Notes under the pieces: generated by a model
Seen by the model: only the letters and a program-made list of their open reading frames with translations
What the model was told of the DNA's origin: nothing
The model's database searches: none
Made by a program: the position numbers and the translations under genes
Part shown: positions 8,290-16,158 of the stretch, piece after piece
Numbering within the stretch: the stretch's first letter is position 1
Layout of the letters: each line of letters opens with the position of its first letter
Assembly (NCBI GenBank): GCA_030147425.1
Contig: JASKZW010000035.1
Span: 1 to 20,342 of the forward strand
Direction: 5' to 3'
Length of the DNA stretch: 20,342 bases
Source of the DNA: Tissierellales bacterium
Lineage (GTDB): Bacteria > Bacillota_A > Clostridia > Tissierellales > JASKZW01

Positions 8290-9237
8290 ATGAGAAAAAT
8301 TTTAGTAACAGGTGCATTAGGACAAATTGGATCAGAGTTAACAATGGGTTTAAGAGAAAAGTATGGTAATGAAAATGTTATAGCTAGCAGTAGAAGAAAG
8401 AAAGAAGGACATGATAAGCTTTATGAATCAGGTGTTTTTGAAACTTTAGATATAACAGATGGTGAAAAAGTTTTAGAAATTGTTAAAAAACACGAAATTG
8501 ATACTATAATAAACTTAGCAGCAGTTCTTTCAGCAGTAGGAGAGCAAAATCCTGCTATGGCTTGGGATGTAAATATGAATGGTTTATACAATATTTTAGA
8601 GGTAGCAAGACAAGAAGGATGTTCAGTATTTACTCCTAGTTCCATAGCTGTATTTGGAAATTCAACTCCTAAGGATAATACGCCACAAGATACTATACAA
8701 AGACCAAATACTATGTATGGAGTTACAAAAGTGGCTGGAGAGTTATTATGTGACTATTACTATGAGAAGTTTGGTGTAGACACAAGGGGAGTTAGATTCC
8801 CAGGTTTAATATCTCATGAAACTTTACCAGGTGGAGGAACTACAGACTATGCAGTTCACATATATTATGAAGCAATAAAAAATAAGAAATATACAAGCTT
8901 CATTGATAAAGGAACTAAAATGGATATGATGTACATGCCAGATGCTTTAAATGCTATAATACAATTATTAGAAGCAGATCCAGATAAATTAGAACATAGA
9001 AATGCTTTTAACGTAACAGCTATGAGCTTTGATCCTGAGGAAATAGCAGAATCAATAAAGAAATATATACCAGAATTTGAACTAGATTATGATGTGGATC
9101 CAGTTAGACAGGCTATAGCAGAGTCTTGGCCAAATTCCCTAGATGATACAGCAGCAAGGGAAGAATGGGGCTGGAAACCAGAGTATGATTTAGATTCTAT
9201 GACAAAAGATATGTTAGAAAAATTATCTGAGAAATAA
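8290..9237 (+). CDS. SDR-family L-threonine 3-dehydrogenase
   Basis: NAD-dependent oxidoreductase of the extended short-chain dehydrogenase (UDP-galactose epimerase-like) type. It most resembles the SDR form of L-threonine 3-dehydrogenase, which oxidises threonine to 2-amino-3-oxobutyrate. The 315-residue protein has a Rossmann glycine motif GALGQIG (8-14), a Ser pair at 117-118, and the catalytic YGVTK (Y143, K147). It also has blocks typical of this subgroup: RFPGLISHETLPGGGTTDYA, MMYMPDALNA, FNVTAMSFDPEEIA, and ESWPNSLDDTAAREEWGW near the C-terminus. ATG 8290 follows GGAGGTG (8278-8284). It stands alone, with no glycine C-acetyltransferase (kbl) beside it, and a strong terminator follows. 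Substrate is inferred from family resemblance; another sugar or amino-alcohol substrate is possible. Confidence 0.85.
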   Translation: MRKILVTGALGQIGSELTMGLREKYGNENVIASSRRKKEGHDKLYESGVFETLDITDGEKVLEIVKKHEIDTIINLAAVLSAVGEQNPAMAWDVNMNGLYNILEVARQEGCSVFTPSSIAVFGNSTPKDNTPQDTIQRPNTMYGVTKVAGELLCDYYYEKFGVDTRGVRFPGLISHETLPGGGTTDYAVHIYYEAIKNKKYTSFIDKGTKMDMMYMPDALNAIIQLLEADPDKLEHRNAFNVTAMSFDPEEIAESIKKYIPEFELDYDVDPVRQAIAESWPNSLDDTAAREEWGWKPEYDLDSMTKDMLEKLSEK

Positions 9238-9240
9238 GGA

Positions 9241-9270
9241 AAGGGCTGAACAAAAGTTCAGCCTTTTTTT
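9241..9270 (+). terminator. Intrinsic terminator after the threonine dehydrogenase gene
   Basis: GGCTGAAC (9244-9251) and GTTCAGCC (9256-9263) form a perfect 8-pair stem with loop AAAA. The stem extends with AAG/CTT, and seven T residues follow (9264-9270). Confidence 0.95.
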
Positions 9271-9281
9271 AATTTCTATTG

Positions 9282-9310
9282 TTGACAAGAATAGTAGGGT
9301 ATAATATAAT
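9282..9310 (+). promoter_or_regulatory. Promoter of the iscR-iscS-iscU operon
   Basis: TTGACA (9282-9287) and TATAAT (9305-9310) with a 17-base spacer, a full consensus match. A TAGGGT element (9295-9300) sits in the spacer, and a TAGGGT-containing inverted repeat lies downstream, so repression is expected. Confidence 0.88.
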
Positions 9311-9318
9311 CAATATAA

Positions 9319-9339
9319 ACCCTAGTAAATTAATAGGGT
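9319..9339 (+). promoter_or_regulatory. Candidate IscR operator (inverted repeat)
   Basis: ACCCTA (9319-9324) and TAGGGT (9334-9339) form an inverted repeat with 9 bases between them, just downstream of the iscR promoter. A third TAGGGT copy lies in the promoter spacer at 9295-9300. Members of the Rrf2/IscR family usually repress their own operon, so these repeats are the likely binding sites. That is an inference from position and symmetry. Confidence 0.55.
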
Positions 9340-9354
9340 AAAGGAGAGATAGGT

Positions 9355-9765
9355 ATGAGGTTATCGACAAAAGGACGATATGGATTAAAGGCTATGTATA
9401 ATTTGGCCTTAAGATATGGCGATGGACCTGTTACTTTAAAGACTATAGCTGAAGATGAGAATATATCTGAAAGTTATTTAGAGCAAATTTTTTTAGTTTT
9501 GAGAAATGAAAAAATCCTTGACAGTATTAGGGGACCTAAGGGTGGCTATATGCTAGCTAGGAAGCCAAATGAAATAACAGTAGGAGATGTTTTAAGAGCC
9601 TTAGAAGGTGAGTTATCTCCAGCTGAGTGTGTAATAGAAGATTATAGTTGTAGCAAGGAAGATAAATGTGTTACTAAAGAAATTTGGGAAAAAATAAAAA
9701 CAAGTGTAGATGATGTAGTAGATTCTATAACTTTAGATGATATGGTAAGGCAAGAAATTAATTAG
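9355..9765 (+). CDS. iscR: Rrf2-family Fe-S cluster regulator IscR
   Basis: Winged-helix repressor that senses Fe-S cluster status and controls cluster assembly genes. The 136-residue protein opens with MRLSTKGRYGLKAM, has the DNA-recognition region ENISESYLEQIFLVLR (35-50) and the wing RGPKGGYMLARKP (59-71). Three Cys at 92, 99 and 105 match the spacing of the [2Fe-2S] ligands of IscR. This separates it from cluster-free relatives such as CymR. ATG 9355 follows AAGGAGAG (9341-9348). It is first in an operon with iscS, 11 bases downstream, and iscU. Autoregulation is suggested by repeats around its promoter. Confidence 0.93.
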   Translation: MRLSTKGRYGLKAMYNLALRYGDGPVTLKTIAEDENISESYLEQIFLVLRNEKILDSIRGPKGGYMLARKPNEITVGDVLRALEGELSPAECVIEDYSCSKEDKCVTKEIWEKIKTSVDDVVDSITLDDMVRQEIN

Positions 9766-9776
9766 GAGGTTTTACA

Positions 9777-10955
9777 ATGGATAAATTAATTTATATGGAT
9801 AATGCATCAACCACTCCTTTAAAAAGGGAAGTATTAGAGGAGATGATGCCTTATTTAACTGATTACTATGGAAATCCTTCAAGTGTATATAGATTAGGTA
9901 ATAAATCAAAGGCAGCAGTTGAAAATTCAAGGGATAAGATTGCTGAAATAATAAATGCAAAGTCTAAGGAGATTTTCTTTACAGGTAGTGGTTCAGAGGC
10001 AGATAACTGGGCTTTAAAAGGGATAGCATATGGAAACAAGGCTAAAGGAAATCACATAATAACATCAAAAATAGAGCATCAAGGTATACTTCATACATGT
10101 GAATATTTGGAGAGACAAGGTTTTGAAGTAACATATCTGGACGTTGATGAGTACGGGGTTGTTGATATTGAGCAATTAAAAAATTCTATAAAGGATGAAA
10201 CTATTTTAATATCAGTAATGTTTGCTAATAATGAAATAGGTACTATTCAACCAATTAAAGAAATAGGCTTAATTGCTAAGGAAAATAACATATATTTCCA
10301 CACAGATGCTGTTCAAGCTATGGGAACTATAGATATAGATGTGGAAGAGCTGAATATAGACCTATTGTCAATGGCAGCTCATAAATTTTATGGACCAAAG
10401 GGTGTAGGGGCCCTTTATATAAGAACAGGAGTAAAGATAGATCCTTTAATTTCAGGTGGAGGACAAGAAAGAAATAGAAGGGCAGGAACAGAAAATGTTC
10501 CAGGAATAGTTGGAATGGCTAAGGCTTTAGAATTAGCTTATGAAAATATGGAAGAATCTAATAAAAGGCTTATATATTTAAGGGATAAATTAATAAAGGA
10601 TATTCAAGAGAGAATACCATATACTAAGTTAAATGGACATCCAGAGAAGAGACTAGCCAATAATGTAAATATAAGCTTTGAGTTTATAGAAGGAGAGTCG
10701 TTATTACTAAGCTTAGACATGGAGAATATAGCAGGATCTAGTGGCTCAGCTTGTACTTCAGGATCCTTAGACCCATCCCATGTTCTTTTAGCTATAGGCT
10801 TAAGCCATGAAATTGCTCATGGTTCCTTAAGATTGTCCTTAGGTGACTTTACAGAAGAAGAGGATTTAGATTATGTAGTTGATAAGTTAGAGGAAATAGT
10901 AGATAGGTTAAGACAAATGTCACCATTATATGAAAAGGTAAAGGAGGATAAATAA
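9777..10955 (+). CDS. iscS: Cysteine desulfurase IscS/NifS
   Basis: PLP enzyme that converts cysteine to alanine and passes the persulfide sulfur to the scaffold IscU, and possibly to tRNA thiolation enzymes. The 392-residue protein has the N-terminal block YMDNASTTPL, GSGSEADNWAL (70-80), H101 over the cofactor, D177 in FHTDAVQ, and the PLP lysine K203 in AAHKFYGPKG. The GGGQERNRRAGTENV block starts at 227, and the persulfide Cys is C326 in GSACTSGSLDPSHVL. This is a class I desulfurase of normal length. TAGGAGGT (9763-9770) precedes ATG 9777. Its stop overlaps the iscU start by one base, so translation is probably coupled. Confidence 0.97.
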   Translation: MDKLIYMDNASTTPLKREVLEEMMPYLTDYYGNPSSVYRLGNKSKAAVENSRDKIAEIINAKSKEIFFTGSGSEADNWALKGIAYGNKAKGNHIITSKIEHQGILHTCEYLERQGFEVTYLDVDEYGVVDIEQLKNSIKDETILISVMFANNEIGTIQPIKEIGLIAKENNIYFHTDAVQAMGTIDIDVEELNIDLLSMAAHKFYGPKGVGALYIRTGVKIDPLISGGGQERNRRAGTENVPGIVGMAKALELAYENMEESNKRLIYLRDKLIKDIQERIPYTKLNGHPEKRLANNVNISFEFIEGESLLLSLDMENIAGSSGSACTSGSLDPSHVLLAIGLSHEIAHGSLRLSLGDFTEEEDLDYVVDKLEEIVDRLRQMSPLYEKVKEDK

Positions 10956-11377
10956 TGTATTCAGAAAAAGTTATGGAGCATTTTAAGAATCCTAGAAATG
11001 TAGGAGAAATAGAAAATCCAGATGGAGTAGGAGAAGTAGGAAATCCTAAATGTGGAGATATTATGAAGGTTTATATAAAGGTAGAAGATGATAAAATTGC
11101 AGATATAAAATTTAAAACTTTTGGCTGTGGTTCAGCTATAGCTTCTTCAAGTATGGCAACTGAACTAGTTAAGGGAAAAACTTTAGAGGAAGCTACGGAA
11201 ATAACAAATAGGGCTGTAGCAGAGTCTTTAGATGGCTTACCACCTGTAAAGATGCACTGTTCAGTTTTAGCAGAGCAAGCAATAAAGTCTGCACTTTTAG
11301 ACTACTCAGAAAAATCAGGAGTAAAGATAGAAGGATTAAAAGATTTTGATCCAACAAAAGATGCTCATGACCATTAA
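10955..11377 (+). CDS. iscU: Fe-S cluster scaffold IscU/NifU-like
   Basis: Scaffold on which iron and the sulfur from IscS are assembled into clusters. The 140-residue protein has MYSEKVMEHFKNPRN at the start. The three ligand cysteines are C33 (NPKCGD, with the labilising D35), C58 (FGCGSAIASS) and C102 (MHCSVLAEQAI), with H101 next to the last. The C-terminal tail after about residue 120 is short and ends in HDH. There is no NifU-type ferredoxin or Nfu domain, so this is the stand-alone scaffold type. ATG 10955 overlaps the iscS stop (TAATG), and the ribosome site AAAGGAGG lies inside iscS. A tRNA thiolation gene (mnmA), often next in clostridial operons, is not present. Confidence 0.95.
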   Translation: MYSEKVMEHFKNPRNVGEIENPDGVGEVGNPKCGDIMKVYIKVEDDKIADIKFKTFGCGSAIASSSMATELVKGKTLEEATEITNRAVAESLDGLPPVKMHCSVLAEQAIKSALLDYSEKSGVKIEGLKDFDPTKDAHDH

Positions 11378-11414
11378 AAATTAATTTTAAGGGTATATAA
11401 TATATGAACATAGA

Positions 11415-11455
11415 TAAATAAAATTACAATGGCCTAGCCATTGTAATTTTATTTA
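11415..11455. terminator. Perfect 19-pair hairpin between iscU and the AI-2E gene
   Basis: The arm at 11415-11433 is the exact reverse complement of 11437-11455, with a 3-base loop CTA. The core is ATTACAATGGC/GCCATTGTAAT. The 3' arm ends TTTTATTT, which can serve as a U-tract, and the mirror sequence gives the same on the other strand. It therefore looks like a bidirectional terminator for the isc operon. A TATAAT box lies just before it at 11396-11401. Confidence 0.8.
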
Positions 11456-11470
11456 GATAGGGGTGATTAT

Positions 11471-12655
11471 ATGAGCATTAGTGACATTAACTTAGTTAAT
11501 ATCTTGCTTTTACTTTTATCAGTTTTAACAGGAGTAGTAATTTATTATCTAGTCAATATTGGTAATACATATGTGAAAGAGACTAGAAAAATAAAAATTC
11601 ACAAGGAAAAACTTTTTACTTTTTTATTTTTGTTTTTTATTTTTCTCTTATATAGGCATTTATCAAATAAGTATAGCATAATATCAGATATGCTAGCTAC
11701 AATGATTATTTCTATAATTTTAGCCTACTTATTAAATCCCTTGATAACAAAATTAGAAGATAAAAAAATAAATAGAACCAGGGGGATTTTTATAGTATAT
11801 TTGTTTATACTTGCTCTTTTGTTTATCTTATCCTTCCTTGTTCTTCCAAAGATTGGTAGGGAATTTAAAAAACTCTTTAATAACTTCCCTAATTATATTG
11901 ACAGGGCTAGTGCCCTGACAGATGAACTATATAGGAAGTATTATAAAAATTTTGAAAACTTTCCAGATATTTTTGACAAGTTAGAAGAAAGTCTTTTAGG
12001 AACTATAGACACAGTTCAAAAAATAATTGTAACTGGTTTGGCTAAGTTTTTTAATGGGATAATAAATACTTTTTCCAAGGTAGTAAATTTAGTTTTAATA
12101 CCTATTTTAACATTTTACTTTTTAAGGGATAAGGAGTATTTTAAAAATTTATTGATAAGCTTTATTCCTAAGAAACATAGATCGGAAATAATAGATTTAG
12201 CTAGGGAAATGGATGAGTCTCTAGGAAAGTTTGTAAGAGGTAGGCTCTTACTAGCTCTCTATGTTGGTGTAGCTACTACAATCTTACTACTAATTGTCAG
12301 AGTTGACTTTGCCATAGTAATTGGCTTTATAACCGGTATAGCTGATATTATTCCTTATATAGGTCCTTTTCTAGGTTTTATGCCTGCAGTATTTTTTGCT
12401 TTTTTAGATTCACCATTAAAGGCCTTTTGGGTTGGCCTATGTTTTCTAGCTATTCAGTGGGTTGAAAATAATGTTTTAGCACCAAAAATAATAGGAAAGT
12501 CTATTGGCATACATCCATTAACCATTCTAATATCTCTAATAATAGGTGGGGGCATGTATGGAGTGGTTGGAATGATTTTTGCAGTACCTTTTGTTGCTGT
12601 AAGTAAAATTCTTATAGATTTTTTCTATAAAAAACTTAAAAAGAGGAAAAAGTAA
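11471..12655 (+). CDS. AI-2E-family (PerM-like) membrane transporter
   Basis: Multi-pass membrane protein of the AI-2E/UPF0118 family. Members have been linked to autoinducer-2 export, Na+/H+ antiport or other fluxes, so the substrate here is unknown. The 394 residues show hydrophobic segments at about 8-28, 47-62, 75-93, 105-125, 200-218, 258-276, 280-300, 302-325 and 348-380. A soluble, charged stretch runs from 127 to 185, as expected in this family. The conserved motif IPYIGPFLG is at 294-302, and a basic tail ends the protein (KKLKKRKK). ATG 11471 follows GGGGTGAT. The gene is bounded by hairpin terminators on both sides and appears to be a separate unit between the isc genes and alaS. 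Its promoter is not clear. Confidence 0.88.
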   Translation: MSISDINLVNILLLLLSVLTGVVIYYLVNIGNTYVKETRKIKIHKEKLFTFLFLFFIFLLYRHLSNKYSIISDMLATMIISIILAYLLNPLITKLEDKKINRTRGIFIVYLFILALLFILSFLVLPKIGREFKKLFNNFPNYIDRASALTDELYRKYYKNFENFPDIFDKLEESLLGTIDTVQKIIVTGLAKFFNGIINTFSKVVNLVLIPILTFYFLRDKEYFKNLLISFIPKKHRSEIIDLAREMDESLGKFVRGRLLLALYVGVATTILLLIVRVDFAIVIGFITGIADIIPYIGPFLGFMPAVFFAFLDSPLKAFWVGLCFLAIQWVENNVLAPKIIGKSIGIHPLTILISLIIGGGMYGVVGMIFAVPFVAVSKILIDFFYKKLKKRKK

Positions 12656-12659
12656 GTTT

Positions 12660-12700
12660 ATAAGAGTAATCTCTTTAATAAAGGGCTTACTCTTATTTTA
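12660..12700 (+). terminator. Intrinsic terminator after the AI-2E gene
   Basis: TAAGAGTAA (12661-12669) pairs with TTACTCTTA (12687-12695). An inner CTTT/AAAG pairing lies within the loop, and TTTT follows at 12696-12699. The T-run is short, so termination may be partial. Confidence 0.7.
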
Positions 12701-12718
12701 AACTAGGGGAAACTTTGA

Positions 12719-12724
12719 TATAAT
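12719..12724 (+). promoter_or_regulatory. Possible -10 box for alaS
   Basis: TATAAT at 12719-12724, with a second TATAAT at 12741-12746, lies between the preceding terminator and alaS. Neither has a good -35 at the right distance (TTTTAA at 12696-12701 is the best for the first). A promoter is expected here because a terminator lies directly upstream. There is no T-box in this short gap. Confidence 0.45.
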
Positions 12725-12764
12725 ATGATTAGAAGTTTTATATAATAGAGAGGTGTAATCAATT

Positions 12765-15404
12765 ATGACAATAAGCGGAATACATGAAATTAGAAAGGAA
12801 TTTTTAGATTTTTTTAAAAGTAAAAATCATCTAGTAGTTGAAAGCTACCCATTAGTTCCTTTAAATGATAAAAGTTTATTATTGGTAAATGCAGGTATGG
12901 CTCCTTTAAAGCCATATTTTACTGGAGAAAAGAAGGCACCAAATAAGAGAATGGCATCTTGCCAACGCTGTATAAGAACAGGGGATATTGAAAATGTAGG
13001 TGTAACAGACAGGCATGCTACATATTTTGAAATGTTAGGAAACTTTTCTTTCGGAGATTATTTTAAAAAGGAAGCTATCCAATGGTCTTGGGAATTTTTA
13101 ACAGAAGTTTTAAAGTTGGACAAGGAAGATTTATGGATATCTGTTTACCATAAAGATTTAGAGAGTAAGAAGATTTGGATTGAAGAAGTGGGAGTTAGGG
13201 AAGATAGAATAGTAGGACTGGGTAAGGAAGATAACTTTTGGGAATTAGAAGTAGGTCCATGTGGTCCAAGCTCGGAAATTTATGTTGACAGAGGAGAAGA
13301 GTACGGATGTAAGGAAGCTAGCTGTCAGCCTGGATGTGAGTGTGATAGATTTATAGAGGTTTGGAACCTGGTATTTACTCAATTTGATAAGACTGAATCT
13401 GGAGAATACTTAGACTTAGATGAACCTAATATAGATACAGGAATGGGATTAGAAAGAATAGCTGCTGTAATGCAAAATGCAGATAATATTTTTGAAATAA
13501 GAGAAATCAAAGAATTATTAAACTATGTGGCAGAAATGGCAGGAAAGACTTATGGTGAGTCAAAGGATATTGATAAGTCCTTAAGAATAATAACTGACCA
13601 TACTAGGGCAATGACCTTTTTAATATCAGATGGAGTTCTACCTAGTAATGAAGGAAGAGGCTATGTTTTAAGAAGATTGATAAGAAGGGCTGCTAGACAT
13701 GGTAAATTATTAGGCCTGGAAGATTCATTTTTATCAATCATATCAAATAAGTTTATAGATATGTGGGGGCCTCACTATGAAGAGTTATTAGAAAGAAGAG
13801 AAAAGATAAAAACTATTATTGATAGGGAAGAAGAGCAATTCCAAGAGACAATAAATCAAGGATTAAATATTTTAGATGGCTATATTGAAGAGTTAAAAAG
13901 AGAGAATTCAAAAATCTTATCAGGAGAAAAGGCCTTTAAACTATATGATACTTACGGTTTTCCTCTAGATTTAACTAAGGAAATACTTGAAGAAGATAAT
14001 TACAGTGTAGATGAAGAAGGCTTTATTGAACATATGGAAGCTCAAAGGGAAAGGGCAAGGAGCTCCAGAGGCAAGGGCTTAGATATAGGCTGGTCATCTG
14101 ATGATAAGAGAATAAGGATAGATGAGGATGTAGACTTTAAGGGTTATGACCTATATAAAACCCAATCAAAGGTAGTGGCTTTAACTGTAGATGGAGAAGA
14201 AAGAAAAAGTCTATCTGAAGGAGATAAGGGAATTTTAGTTCTTGATCAGACTCCTTTCTATGGTGAAAGTGGAGGACAGGTAGGGGATAAAGGTTTAATT
14301 TACAATGATAAGGTAAAAATAGAAGTTATAGATACTCAAAAGACTAAGGATGATAAGATAATTCATATAATAGAGCTTCTATCAGGTAAGATAGAATTAG
14401 GAGACCAGGTAACTGGTGAAATAGATAAGCTTAGAAGGCAAGATATTATGAGAAACCATACAGGAACTCACTTACTTCACCAAGCTTTAAAAAACCATCT
14501 TGGGGATCATGTAAGTCAGGCTGGTTCTATAGTACTTCCTGATAGGTTAAGATTTGACTTTACCCATTATGAAAAAGTTGATGATGAGACTCTAGATAAA
14601 ATTGAAAAAGAAATTAATGATATAATTTATTCAGGTATGGAAGTAGAGAGTATGGAAATGAGCCTAGAAGAATCAAAAGAACTAGGTGCAGTAGGACTTT
14701 TTGAAGATCAGTATGGTGATAGTGTAAGGGTTATAAAAATTGGAGATTACTCAATAGAGTTGTGTGGAGGAACCCATATAGATAATTTAAATAATATTGG
14801 AATTTTTAAAATAATTAGCGAGTCTAGTGTTGCATCAGGTACTAGAAGAATTGAAGCTATAACTGGAAGATATGTTTATGAATACTTGCAAGAAAGAGAC
14901 AGTTTAATAAATTCTATATCTAAGGAATTAAAGACACAGGAAGATAATATATTAGATAGGGTTCGTGAGATACAAGATTTAAATGCAGGTTATGAGAAAG
15001 AGATTGAAAGTTTAAAAGCTAAAGCAGCATCATCTGCAGGAGATGAAGTCTTAGAGAAAGTAAGGACAGTGGAAGGGTTAAATATTTTAACCTATAATGC
15101 AGGACAAGTAGATAATGATTATTTACTAAAGTTAAGTGATCAATTAAGAGAAAAATTAGATTCTTATGTTATAGTTCTAGCAGCTTCAGCTAAAGACAGT
15201 GTTTTCTTTGTAGCATCAGTAAGTGATGACCTAGTTAAGAAGGGACTTCACGCAGGTAACATAATTAGAGAGGTAGCCAAGATAACAAAGGGTGGAGGCG
15301 GAGGTAGACCTAATATGGCACAAGCTGGCGGGAAGGATGCTAGTAAAATAGGAGAGGCCCTAGCCTTAGTCGATAAGTTAGCATTAGAACAATTAAAAAA
15401 CTAA
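12765..15404 (+). CDS. alaS: Alanine-tRNA ligase (AlaRS)
   Basis: Class II synthetase that charges and proofreads tRNA-Ala. The 879-residue protein is full length, starting at ATG 12765 after AGAGAGGTG. The N-terminal catalytic domain has NAGMAPLKPYF, CQRCIRTGDIENVG, RHATYFEMLGNFSFGDYF and the motif 3 region DTGMGLERIA. A Cys cluster (182, 187, 191, 193) sits in an insert of the catalytic domain, as in other clostridial AlaRS. The editing domain zinc ligands are H565 and H569 (HTGTH) and C667 and H671 (CGGTH). The C-terminal C-Ala domain ends with the Gly-rich block GGGGGRPNMAQAGGKD. Unlike asnS and leuS in this window, it has no T-box. It leads the conserved alaS-ireB-ruvX-DUF1292 group; ireB follows after 18 bases. 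Confidence 0.98.
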   Translation: MTISGIHEIRKEFLDFFKSKNHLVVESYPLVPLNDKSLLLVNAGMAPLKPYFTGEKKAPNKRMASCQRCIRTGDIENVGVTDRHATYFEMLGNFSFGDYFKKEAIQWSWEFLTEVLKLDKEDLWISVYHKDLESKKIWIEEVGVREDRIVGLGKEDNFWELEVGPCGPSSEIYVDRGEEYGCKEASCQPGCECDRFIEVWNLVFTQFDKTESGEYLDLDEPNIDTGMGLERIAAVMQNADNIFEIREIKELLNYVAEMAGKTYGESKDIDKSLRIITDHTRAMTFLISDGVLPSNEGRGYVLRRLIRRAARHGKLLGLEDSFLSIISNKFIDMWGPHYEELLERREKIKTIIDREEEQFQETINQGLNILDGYIEELKRENSKILSGEKAFKLYDTYGFPLDLTKEILEEDNYSVDEEGFIEHMEAQRERARSSRGKGLDIGWSSDDKRIRIDEDVDFKGYDLYKTQSKVVALTVDGEERKSLSEGDKGILVLDQTPFYGESGGQVGDKGLIYNDKVKIEVIDTQKTKDDKIIHIIELLSGKIELGDQVTGEIDKLRRQDIMRNHTGTHLLHQALKNHLGDHVSQAGSIVLPDRLRFDFTHYEKVDDETLDKIEKEINDIIYSGMEVESMEMSLEESKELGAVGLFEDQYGDSVRVIKIGDYSIELCGGTHIDNLNNIGIFKIISESSVASGTRRIEAITGRYVYEYLQERDSLINSISKELKTQEDNILDRVREIQDLNAGYEKEIESLKAKAASSAGDEVLEKVRTVEGLNILTYNAGQVDNDYLLKLSDQLREKLDSYVIVLAASAKDSVFFVASVSDDLVKKGLHAGNIIREVAKITKGGGGGRPNMAQAGGKDASKIGEALALVDKLALEQLKN

Positions 15405-15422
15405 GTATATGGAGGTGTTTTT

Positions 15423-15686
15423 ATGTCTAATGATTTTAATGAAACTATGAAGTTTGAAACACCAAAGGATAAGGATGACAAAATTAAGAAAACTTTAAAG
15501 ACAGTTTATATGGCTCTTTTAGAAAAAGGATATAATCCAATAAATCAGATAATCGGATATATATTATCAGGAGATCCAACTTATATAACAAGTCATAATG
15601 ATGCAAGGGAGCTTATCAGAAAATTAGATAGGGACGAATTACTTGAAGAGCTTTTAACCTTTTATATAAGTAATTTAACTGATTAA
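15423..15686 (+). CDS. ireB: IreB family regulatory phosphoprotein (DUF965, YrzL)
   Basis: Small cytoplasmic regulator. In Enterococcus faecalis IreB is phosphorylated on N-terminal Thr residues by the PASTA kinase IreK and limits cephalosporin resistance. The 87-residue protein has the family pattern NETMKFE (T8 is the likely phospho-acceptor counterpart), [21 protein letters not shown] (28-48), [13 protein letters not shown] (50-62) and an acidic helix at the end. Full length. GGAGGTG precedes ATG 15423. The neighbours alaS, ruvX and DUF1292 are its usual partners in Firmicutes. Neither the kinase IreK nor the phosphatase IreP is in the window, so the signalling link is known only from the family. 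Confidence 0.92.
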   Translation: MSNDFNETMKFETPKDKDDKIKKTLKTVYMALLEKGYNPINQIIGYILSGDPTYITSHNDARELIRKLDRDELLEELLTFYISNLTD

Positions 15687-15687
15687 G

Positions 15688-15714
15688 ACTGTATAGGGAC
15701 TTTCCCTATACAGT
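15688..15714. repeat. Perfect 12-pair hairpin between ireB and ruvX, no T-run
   Basis: ACTGTATAGGGA (15688-15699) is the exact reverse complement of TCCCTATACAGT (15703-15714), with loop CTT. It begins one base after the ireB stop codon. The bases after it, TAAAAAGA, contain no T-run, so it is not a standard terminator in either direction. A role as mRNA 3'-end stabiliser, processing site or weak attenuator is possible. Confidence 0.7.
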
Positions 15715-15735
15715 TAAAAAGAAGGGAAGTTTTAT

Positions 15736-16146
15736 ATGAACAGATATATGGGATTAGATGTAGGCGATAAATGGATAGGTGTGGCGGTTAGTGACCCTTT
15801 ATTAATAACTTCTCAGGCCTTAGAGACTATTGAGAGAAAGGAAATTTCTAAGGATATAGGAAGAATTATAGAAATAATTGAAGAATATAATATTAACAAA
15901 ATCATAGTAGGTTTGCCTAAAAACATGGACAATAGTTTAGGTTTTCAAAGTGAAAAAGTTATAAATTTTGTTGATAAATTAAAGGAAAAGATAGATATAG
16001 AGGTTATTTACCAGGATGAAAGGTTAACTACAGTGGAAGCGGAGCGAATTTTAATTGATGCAGACTTAACAAGAAAAAAGAGAAAAAAAGTTATAGATCA
16101 GTTAGCGGCTAGTTATATTTTACAAAATTACCTAGACAGAATATAA
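15736..16146 (+). CDS. ruvX: Holliday junction resolvase-like protein RuvX (YqgF/YrrK)
   Basis: RNase H-fold nuclease family member. E. coli YqgF is needed for 16S rRNA 5'-end maturation, and other members resolve Holliday junctions. The 136-residue protein has the expected acidic active-site residues: D8 in YMGLDVG, E95 in DERLTT and D121 in IDQLAAS. It also has GLPKNMD (59-65). Full length. The start ATG 15736 follows AAGGGAAG. Read-through from ireB is likely, since only a hairpin without a T-run separates them, and DUF1292 follows after 12 bases. Confidence 0.94.
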   Translation: MNRYMGLDVGDKWIGVAVSDPLLITSQALETIERKEISKDIGRIIEIIEEYNINKIIVGLPKNMDNSLGFQSEKVINFVDKLKEKIDIEVIYQDERLTTVEAERILIDADLTRKKRKKVIDQLAASYILQNYLDRI

Positions 16147-16158
16147 AGAGGTGGGAAA

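Noticed and set aside
11193..11411. Open frame on the - strand over the end of iscU
   Set aside because: Leu-rich shadow frame opposite a firm gene, with no family features.
12656..12764. Possible T-box for alaS
   Set aside because: The gap is about 110 bases and lacks the AGGGTGG-ACCGCG block.
15688..15714. Terminator after ireB
   Set aside because: The stem is perfect but no T-run follows on either strand, so I list it as a repeat/hairpin.
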